A stretch of 15,238 bases of DNA, from assembly GCA_030593785.1 (NCBI GenBank), contig JAUVGM010000015.1, positions 1-15,238 on the forward strand, read 5' to 3'. A program made the position numbers and the translations under genes. The notes beneath the pieces were generated by a model, which saw only the letters and a list, made by a program, of their open reading frames with translations, made no database searches and was not told where the DNA came from. This DNA comes from Gammaproteobacteria bacterium (GTDB lineage: Bacteria; Pseudomonadota; Gammaproteobacteria; UBA6429; Thiohalophilaceae). Below, one piece after another: positions 8,142 through 13,419 of the stretch (positions within the stretch are counted from its first letter, which is position 1; every line of letters begins with the position of its first letter).

Positions 8142-8180
8142 AAAGAGGTCAAATCGCTCACACGATTTGCCCTCTTTTTT
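8142..8180 (+). terminator. Rho-independent terminator inside the dsr cluster, between dsrP and dsrN
   Basis: AAAGAGG (8142-8148) and CAAATCG (8150-8156) pair with CGATTTG (8163-8169) and CCTCTTT (8171-8177). This gives 14 base pairs interrupted by one T/C mismatch, around the loop CTCACA. Six T follow the 3' arm (8175-8180). It is a classic strong terminator located before the dsrN ribosome binding site. Confidence 0.88.
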
Positions 8181-8186
8181 AACGTT

Positions 8187-8193
8187 AGGGAGG
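8187..8193 (+). promoter_or_regulatory. Ribosome binding site that sets the dsrN start
   Basis: AGGGAGG lies 6 bases before the ATG at 8200. An upstream in-frame TTG at 8167 lies inside the terminator hairpin and has no ribosome binding site. Confidence 0.75.
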
Positions 8194-8199
8194 CCTAAA

Positions 8200-9594
8200 A
8201 TGCAGCGACTCCTTATCTCTGCAGCACACAAATCATCAGGCAAAACGACGCTGACTATCGGCTTATGTGCAGCGCTACATGCCCGTGGTTTACGTGTACA
8301 GTCTTATAAAAAGGGTCCCGACTACATTGATCCAATGTGGTTATCCAGAGCCTCACATCGTGATTGTCATAATCTTGATTTCCAAACCATGTCAGACGAT
8401 GAAATGCTGGCAACTATTGTTCATTATTCAAAAGATAGTGACATCACAATAATAGAAGGAAATAAGGGGCTATTTGATGGTGTTGCTATTGATGGCAGTA
8501 ATAGCAATGCAGCAGTCGCCGAGCTGACAAAAACTCCCGTCATTTTAGTTATAGATACACTTGGAATGACACGCGGTATTGCTCCCCTGCTTCTTGGATA
8601 TCAAGCATTCAAAAAAGAAATAATTATTGCAGGCGTTATTTTAAATAAAGTGGGTGGCCCACGTCATGAGCAAAAATTACGAGATGTGATTGATCAATAT
8701 ACAGATATTCCTGTAATTGGTGCAGTACCTCGTTTAGACGAACTCAATATTACCGAAAGGCATCTTGGCCTTATCCCCAGTAATGAAGCAACAAATACAA
8801 ATGAAGTTATTTCAAAAATCGCTCAAATTATAGAAAAGCATGTTGATCTTGATTTACTCATTAAAATTTCATCATTAGCTGAAGCTTTACCTCAAACTAA
8901 CTTCAATGTATCAAATAACAAAAAACCAATAACACTAAAAGTTGGAATTGCACGTGATGCTGCATTTGGCTTTTACTATCCAGGCGATCTAATTGCCTTT
9001 CGTGCGGAAGGCGTAGAGCTTATTGAATTTGATACGCTAAAAGATAAGAACTTACCTGATGTTGATGCTTTATTTATCGGTGGAGGTTTTCCAGAAAGCT
9101 GGATGAATGAACTTGAAGCAAACGTAAGTTTACGTCAACAAATTAAAGATAGCATTGAATCAGGGCTTCCAGTATATGCTGAATGTGGTGGATTAATGTA
9201 CCTGTCTAAAAGCATCAGTTGGGAAGGAAAACAATCTCAAATGGTTGGAGCAATTGATTCCGATATAGTAATGAATAAAAGACCTCAAGGCCGTGGATAT
9301 GTCTCATTAAAACAGACAAAAAACGCACTTTGGCCAAATAAAATGCCAGATAATGCTAATATTGAAATTCCAGCACACGAGTTTCATTATTCTGGATTTA
9401 AAAATCCTGCTGAACTGGATTCAAATGAAGAAATAAAATTTGCCTATGAGATGAAACGAGGTAGCGGCATTACCGGCAATCACGATGGTCTAATCTATAA
9501 GAATTTAGTTGCCAACTACGCACATTTACGTGATACAAGCCGATATCACTGGGTTTCAAGTTTTGTTGAATTCATTCGACAGGTTAAATCATAA
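8200..9594 (+). CDS. dsrN: DsrN, siroheme amidase (cobyrinic acid a,c-diamide synthase family)
   Basis: With the ATG at 8200 the protein has 464 residues, normal for the CobB/CbiA family. The N-terminal ATPase domain carries the Walker A-like HKSSGKTTLTIG (Gly14-Lys15) and SYKKGPDYIDPMW near residue 35. The C-terminal glutamine amidotransferase domain has the nucleophile Cys329 in YAECGGLMYLS, the HEFHYSG motif (393-399) and the C-terminal NYAHLRDTS. In the dsr context the enzyme makes siroheme amide, the prosthetic group of DsrAB. It is preceded by a terminator, so it needs read-through or a promoter of its own. The reverse assignment, a cobalamin biosynthesis CobB, is less likely given that no cob genes are near. 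Confidence 0.93.
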   Translation: MQRLLISAAHKSSGKTTLTIGLCAALHARGLRVQSYKKGPDYIDPMWLSRASHRDCHNLDFQTMSDDEMLATIVHYSKDSDITIIEGNKGLFDGVAIDGSNSNAAVAELTKTPVILVIDTLGMTRGIAPLLLGYQAFKKEIIIAGVILNKVGGPRHEQKLRDVIDQYTDIPVIGAVPRLDELNITERHLGLIPSNEATNTNEVISKIAQIIEKHVDLDLLIKISSLAEALPQTNFNVSNNKKPITLKVGIARDAAFGFYYPGDLIAFRAEGVELIEFDTLKDKNLPDVDALFIGGGFPESWMNELEANVSLRQQIKDSIESGLPVYAECGGLMYLSKSISWEGKQSQMVGAIDSDIVMNKRPQGRGYVSLKQTKNALWPNKMPDNANIEIPAHEFHYSGFKNPAELDSNEEIKFAYEMKRGSGITGNHDGLIYKNLVANYAHLRDTSRYHWVSSFVEFIRQVKS

Positions 9595-9600
9595 TTTGTT

Positions 9601-9625
9601 ATAATTGACTAAATTACTAGGTCTT
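9601..9625 (+). promoter_or_regulatory. Candidate IscR type 1-like operator upstream of dsrR
   Basis: The 25 bases at 9601-9625 start ATAATTGACT and end ACTAGGTCTT, around AAATT. Compared with the type 1 IscR consensus as I recall it (ATASYYGACT-RWWWY-AGTCRRSTAT), 19 of 25 positions agree, and the left half-site is nearly perfect. TTGACT at 9605-9610 could also be a -35 element, but no convincing -10 box stands 16-18 bases downstream. The site lies 45 bases before dsrR, a gene related to iron-sulfur A-type carriers, which makes such control plausible. This is a consensus match from memory only. Confidence 0.4.
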
Positions 9626-9669
9626 TAAGAGATAGCAAGTTTTAATAAACAAAATTATTTGGAGTTATC

Positions 9670-10005
9670 ATGATTACAGTTTCAAAATCCGCTGCAGAAC
9701 AAATTTTAGATTCTAGCAAACAAGGTGATTCAGCAAGTCTAAAATTACGCCTTGCTGCCACACAAAAAGATGATGGCAGTATTGAATATGTAATGGGCTT
9801 TGAAGAGCGTGATTTAGATGATGACATCTTTTTTGATAGTGAAGGTGTTAAAATTGTTGTTTCTGCGAGCTGTTATGAATTATTAAAAAATACAGAACTT
9901 GATTATGTTAAGCTGGATGATGTTGAAGAAATGCAGTTCATATTCAAAAATCCTAATGATCCAAATTACAAATCAGTTGAGTCAGGTACAGAACACCACT
10001 TCTAA
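9670..10005 (+). CDS. dsrR: DsrR, IscA/A-type-carrier-like protein lacking the cluster cysteines
   Basis: The 111-residue protein has the A-type scaffold layout (ITVSKSAAEQI at the N-terminus, KLRLAATQKDDG, then FFDSEGVKIVV near residue 54). It lacks all three cysteines that bind FeS or iron in IscA. In particular, the C-terminal CGCG motif is replaced by SGTEHHF. Its single Cys68 lies elsewhere. This matches DsrR of A. vinosum, where the protein does not bind a cluster and was proposed to act on dsr expression after transcription. It is acidic and cytoplasmic. GGAG at 9661-9664 supports the ATG. The kinase gene follows after 18 bases. Confidence 0.92.
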   Translation: MITVSKSAAEQILDSSKQGDSASLKLRLAATQKDDGSIEYVMGFEERDLDDDIFFDSEGVKIVVSASCYELLKNTELDYVKLDDVEEMQFIFKNPNDPNYKSVESGTEHHF

Positions 10006-10023
10006 ATGTACAAATGATATCTC

Positions 10024-11670
10024 ATGACTGCTGACGCACAAAAGCAAACTAAAAATAACATTATTGTAGATAGCGGATCGTCTTCTTTATGGAAGAGTCC
10101 GCTTTGTACAACGGTTTATGGATTAGGTTTTGTTGTTTCACTTTTAACGTTATCTGGAATATTATCAATTTCATTTCAACATGTTGCCTTTTATTATATA
10201 ACCCCCATCCTTTTTGTTGTTGCGATTTATCTTATTATTGTTTTATTTAAACAAGTTCGTAGTAATTTTATTACTCCTCTTAATAATCTCCGTAACTGGT
10301 CTGAGGAAATGCTTGAAGATAATCATTCCGCACGAATATCTGTTAAACAACAAAGTGATTTTACTAACATATTTAAAGGAATTAATGTTTTAAGTGATCG
10401 TCTGGAGACTTTAACGCTCGATATGCAAAGCCAGGTAAGAAAACAGACTAAACATATTGAACGAAAAACTCACTCACTCGAAGTTATTTATGATGTTGCT
10501 GCAAGTATAAATATATCTCGTGACCTTGATGATCTACTTACTCGCTTTCTGTTTACTTTAAAAGATGTGGTTCATGCTCGCGCAGCAGTTGTACGATTAT
10601 TAACTGATGACAATCAAATGAGATTAGTGGCAAGCATCGGTCTTGATGACGATCTTATGGAAAGAGAACAAACTATACCATCTAATGAATGTTTATGCGG
10701 TATAGCTTATAAAGACGGTGATGTTCATTTTCAGGACAACGTACAAAAATGTAATAAAATTATTGGCCGGGAATTCTTTGATGATGATGATAATGACATC
10801 GGCATGATCGCTGTACCACTTCAATACCGTGGTAATACTTTAGGCGTTTATAATCTATTTGTTAACAATCGAGAATTTCATAATCAGGAAGAAATTGAAG
10901 ATCTATTAACAACTATCGGACGTCATTTAGGTATGGCAATCGATAAAGCACGTTCAGAAGACGAAGCACATCGTTTATCTCTGATGGAAGAACGTAATCG
11001 TCTTGCTCATGAACTTCACGATTCCCTGGCTCAAACATTGGCCAGTTTACGTTTTCAGGTTCGTGTATTAGATGAAACATTGCGCGGCGGTCAGGAACCT
11101 GACGTTTGGCATGAGTTAGAAAAAATTGAAAATAATATTGATGAAGCTTATTCAGAATTACGTGAGCTTATTACTCACTTTCGTGCGCCAATTGATAAAC
11201 GTGGTTTAATACCCGCGGTTGAACATCTTATAGAACGTTTCCAATATCAAACTGATATATCTATATTTTTGCAAAAAGAATGGAATGTATTACATTTGCC
11301 AGCAAGTATTGAAGTTCAGGCACTTCGTATTATTCAGGAATCATTGAATAATATTCGCAAACACAGTCAAGCCCACACTGTACGCGTAATATTACGTAGT
11401 GACACTCAAGGAGACTGCAGCATATTAATTGAAGATGATGGTGTTGGTATAAAAAATGTGCCAGCTGCAGATATTACCTTAGATGATCACCTCGGATTGA
11501 GTATTATGCATGAACGCGCAAAGCGAATTGGTGGCACCATTAAAATTGAAAGTGAACCCAATGAAGGAACTCGAGTATTACTTCAATTTGGACACTCTGA
11601 GCTTCCATCACAAAAAGATAATAGAAAACCTATTCTTGTTTCTCCACCAACACCGAACTTATTACCATGA
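10024..11670 (+). CDS. NarX-like membrane sensor histidine kinase with a GAF domain
   Basis: This 548-residue kinase has two membrane helices (about 29-51 and 54-75) separated by only a couple of residues, so there is no periplasmic sensor domain and no nitrate-binding P-box. A HAMP-like linker (76-130), a short coiled coil (128-155) and a GAF domain (about 155-305) follow. The HisKA_3 dimerization domain has the phosphoacceptor His332 in HELHDSLAQ, and the ATPase domain has the N-box Asn443, the G-box DDGVGI (471-476) and HLGLSIMHERAK. The GAF domain contains Cys223, Cys225 and Cys243 (NECLCG and QKCNK), a possible redox or metal site. No clear ribosome binding site is seen, so translation may be coupled to dsrR. 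It overlaps the response regulator gene by 4 bases. The signal is unknown. Confidence 0.88.
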   Translation: MTADAQKQTKNNIIVDSGSSSLWKSPLCTTVYGLGFVVSLLTLSGILSISFQHVAFYYITPILFVVAIYLIIVLFKQVRSNFITPLNNLRNWSEEMLEDNHSARISVKQQSDFTNIFKGINVLSDRLETLTLDMQSQVRKQTKHIERKTHSLEVIYDVAASINISRDLDDLLTRFLFTLKDVVHARAAVVRLLTDDNQMRLVASIGLDDDLMEREQTIPSNECLCGIAYKDGDVHFQDNVQKCNKIIGREFFDDDDNDIGMIAVPLQYRGNTLGVYNLFVNNREFHNQEEIEDLLTTIGRHLGMAIDKARSEDEAHRLSLMEERNRLAHELHDSLAQTLASLRFQVRVLDETLRGGQEPDVWHELEKIENNIDEAYSELRELITHFRAPIDKRGLIPAVEHLIERFQYQTDISIFLQKEWNVLHLPASIEVQALRIIQESLNNIRKHSQAHTVRVILRSDTQGDCSILIEDDGVGIKNVPAADITLDDHLGLSIMHERAKRIGGTIKIESEPNEGTRVLLQFGHSELPSQKDNRKPILVSPPTPNLLP

Positions 11671-12329
11671 CTAATAATTTACGTACTTTACTTATTGACG
11701 ATCACACCCTCTTCCGTGTTGGTCTTGAAGGTTTGTTAGCTAGCCGAGGTATTGAAATTGTTGCATCTGTTGGCAGTGGTCATGATGCGCAACGACTTGT
11801 TGATGAATTAAATCCGGATATTATATTGCTTGATATGAGAATGCCGGGTATTAATGGTTTAGAAGTATTAACTATGCTTCGTGAAAAAAATGAATCCTTA
11901 CCCATAGTAATGCTGACCACCAGCACTGAAGAAAACGATCTATTAAGATCACTACGTTCAGGAGCTCAGGGATATCTTTTAAAAGACATGGAGCCTGATG
12001 AACTTGTATTAGCATTACGTGAAATTGTCGCAGGTAAAACAGTTGTTGCTCCTGATCTTGCACCTATACTGGCAAAAGCGGTGCAAGGAAAAACGACTGA
12101 TAAAGAAGAGAAAGACGATAGCCCTTTCTCAACGCTTACCCCAAGAGAAACAGAAATTCTTGGTTTACTGGCAGAAGGACAAAGTAATAAAGCTATCGCC
12201 AGAAATCTTGGCATATCTGACGGCACAGTTAAGTTACACGTAAAAGCTATTTTACGTAAATTAAGCGTTCATTCTCGAGTTGAAGCGGCTGTTATGGCAG
12301 TTCAACGCGGATTCAATAAGACAAACTAA
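11667..12329 (+). CDS. NarL/FixJ-family response regulator
   Basis: This 220-residue regulator has a receiver domain with the acidic pair Asp11-Asp12, phosphoacceptor Asp56 (ILLDMRMPG), Thr84/Thr85 and Lys106 (LLKDMEPDEL). A linker rich in Lys, Glu and Asp (142-152) leads to a LuxR-type helix-turn-helix (about 157-213: LTPRETEILGLLAEGQSNKA, then LGISDGTVKLHVKAILRKL). Its start overlaps the kinase stop (ATGA), so the two are a translationally coupled cognate pair. It should bind DNA as a dimer after phosphorylation. Its targets are unknown; the dsr promoter is a candidate only because of position. Length is typical of NarL/NarP. Confidence 0.92.
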   Translation: MTNNLRTLLIDDHTLFRVGLEGLLASRGIEIVASVGSGHDAQRLVDELNPDIILLDMRMPGINGLEVLTMLREKNESLPIVMLTTSTEENDLLRSLRSGAQGYLLKDMEPDELVLALREIVAGKTVVAPDLAPILAKAVQGKTTDKEEKDDSPFSTLTPRETEILGLLAEGQSNKAIARNLGISDGTVKLHVKAILRKLSVHSRVEAAVMAVQRGFNKTN

Positions 12330-12334
12330 ATACT

Positions 12335-12799
12335 ATGAAAAAATTTAATGATCTTGTCGCAGAAAGCGCAAAAAATGTTACTGAAATCTTTCCCTGGGAT
12401 CTGGAAGAAAGGCTGACTGAAAACCCTTCTCTTCTCTTATTAGATATCCGGGAACCATATGAATACGATGCAATGCATATCAAGAATTCTCTTAATGTTC
12501 CTCGAGGTGTACTAGAAACTGCCTGCGAGTGGGATTACGAAGAAACTGTAGCTGATTTAGTAAATTCAAGAGATAAAGAAGTTGTTGTTGCTTGTCGTTC
12601 CGGCAACAGAAGTATTTTTGTATGTGAAGTTATGCAAAAACTTGGATACAGTAATGTTGTTTCACTTAAGACTGGGTTACGTGGCTGGAGTGATTATGAA
12701 CAGGCTTTATACAATAAAAATAATGAAGAAGTAGATGAAGATACAGCAATAGATTATTTCACTGCAAGTATTCGTGAAGACCAAATGTCGCCTAAGTAA
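12335..12799 (+). CDS. Single-domain rhodanese (sulfurtransferase)
   Basis: This 154-residue cytoplasmic protein has one rhodanese domain. LLLLDIREPYEYDAMHI (about 33-49) is the CH2A-type motif, and the six-residue active-site loop starts with Cys87 in ACRSGNRS. LKTGLRGW marks the C-terminal end of the domain. Such enzymes carry a persulfide on the cysteine and pass it to carriers such as TusA or DsrE. An acidic tail (NNEEVDEDTAIDYF) extends past the domain. The gene begins 5 bases after the response regulator stop, has no obvious ribosome binding site, and is likely the last gene of the same transcript. A rhodanese that feeds the Dsr relay is known in A. vinosum but sits in a different cluster (rhd-tusA-dsrE2), so equivalence is not shown. 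Confidence 0.88.
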   Translation: MKKFNDLVAESAKNVTEIFPWDLEERLTENPSLLLLDIREPYEYDAMHIKNSLNVPRGVLETACEWDYEETVADLVNSRDKEVVVACRSGNRSIFVCEVMQKLGYSNVVSLKTGLRGWSDYEQALYNKNNEEVDEDTAIDYFTASIREDQMSPK

Positions 12800-12807
12800 G
12801 ATTTTAT

Positions 12808-12927
12808 GTAGGTCAGACTTCAGTCTGATGCCAAGTTAACGTAAATGAACATAGTATCTTATAATAATATTTAAATAATTACCTGGTAGGAATAAATGTT
12901 ATTGCGTCAGACTGAAGTCTGACCTAC
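12808..12927. repeat. REPIN/MITE-like element: perfect 21-bp inverted repeats around a 78-base AT-rich core
   Basis: The left arm (12808-12828, starting GTAGGTCAGAC) is the exact reverse complement of the right arm (12907-12927, ending GTCTGACCTAC). Each arm is itself nearly palindromic (TCAGAC-TTCA-GTCTGA), as in REP sequences. The 78 bases between the arms are AT-rich and show no gene. A 7-base direct repeat ATTTTAT lies just left of the element (12801-12807) and 3 bases right of it (12931-12937), a possible target duplication. The element fills the space between the stop codons of two convergent genes. As RNA it could fold into a 21-bp stem on either strand and might help end both transcripts. 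Confidence 0.8.
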
Positions 12928-12933
12928 GCTATT

Positions 12934-13311
12934 TTATTCGTACCGCTTACGTTCGCTGCGTTTTCCTTTAGAGCTGGCCTGCTGCACAATAACACCTTCT
13001 AATGCTTCAAATGCGACTTCTCTTTTTTCATGCATATAAGCTTCATTCAAAGGCGCGATAAAATACTTTTCATCTTCAATCAATAACTGTCGGAAGATAT
13101 AACCATTCTCAACTGATGCCATAACATAACATTCATGTTTTATTGTTGCGGAAGTATCAATAATAATAATACAGTCTTTCATGAATTCAGGTTCCATGCT
13201 GTCATCAAGAACTTGTAAAGCAAAAGGCTCGCTACCCGAGCAACTGCTTTCCATCATTTCTTTATGGATATCTGGAACAAATTCGACTTTTGCAATTTTT
13301 GACTGACTCAT
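12934..13311 (-). CDS. Small LexA-fold (S24 peptidase-like) protein, probably without peptidase activity
   Basis: The 125-residue protein matches the C-terminal domain of the LexA/UmuD (S24) family: PFALQVLDDSMEPEFMKDC (residues 29-47) holds the position of the catalytic serine (Ser38), and IIIIDTSAT and the strand near YIFRQLL follow. The catalytic lysine, expected 36-37 residues after the serine, appears as Arg74. There is no DNA-binding domain and no clear Cys/Ala-Gly cleavage site. It may thus be a regulator-like or structural fold without self-cleavage. The C-terminus is strongly basic (SKGKRSERKRY), and its stop codon lies in the short repeat flanking the inverted-repeat element. AGAGG 7 bases before the ATG supports the start. 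No specific function is recognised. Confidence 0.75.
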   Translation of the reverse strand: MSQSKIAKVEFVPDIHKEMMESSCSGSEPFALQVLDDSMEPEFMKDCIIIIDTSATIKHECYVMASVENGYIFRQLLIEDEKYFIAPLNEAYMHEKREVAFEALEGVIVQQASSKGKRSERKRYE

Positions 13312-13339
13312 TCTAAACCTCTATCAAATTGAGACACGT

Positions 13340-13366
13340 ATTATAGTGTTTTTTATGCTCAAACAA
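13340..13366 (-). promoter_or_regulatory. Candidate sigma-70 promoter for the LexA-fold gene
   Basis: On the minus strand a perfect TATAAT (13340-13345) is preceded by TTGTTT (13361-13366) with 15 bases between, a little short. It lies 29 bases upstream of the ATG at 13311. A broken inverted repeat (TTGAGACAC at 13329-13337 with GTGT and CTCAA at 13347-13362) overlaps it and could be an operator. Confidence 0.4.
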
Positions 13367-13396
13367 TATAATTTATGATGATATTTATTCATGATA

Positions 13397-13419
13397 TAGC
13401 CCTAACGGTAATGGGGCTA
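13397..13419 (-). terminator. Weak hairpin at the stop codon of the ABC exporter gene
   Basis: TAGCCC (13397-13402) pairs with GGGCTA (13414-13419) across an 11-base loop, and the exporter's TAG stop codon is part of the stem. No T tract follows on the minus strand, so termination would be inefficient. Read-through into the LexA-fold gene is possible. Confidence 0.3.

Noticed and set aside
8167..8199. TTG-initiated N-terminal extension of dsrN
   Set aside because: The extension is translated from the 3' arm of the terminator hairpin and has no ribosome binding site, while the ATG at 8200 has AGGGAGG at ideal spacing and starts at the normal family N-terminus.
10024..12329. True NarX-NarL nitrate/nitrite system
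   Set aside because: The kinase has no periplasmic domain and hence no nitrate-binding P-box, and no nitrate or nitrite reductase gene is in the window. Similarity is limited to the kinase and regulator families.
12829..12906. Small gene in the core of the inverted-repeat element
   Set aside because: The 78 bases are AT-rich with no open frame that has a ribosome binding site; they look like element core.
12808..12927. CRISPR array
   Set aside because: There are only two repeat units, in opposite orientation and 78 bases apart, with no cas gene. Inverted and internally palindromic arms fit a REP-type element.
13312..13416. Hidden small gene or tRNA between the LexA-fold gene and the ABC gene
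   Set aside because: The gap is AT-rich, has stop codons in all frames and no cloverleaf. Only a possible promoter and a weak hairpin are seen.
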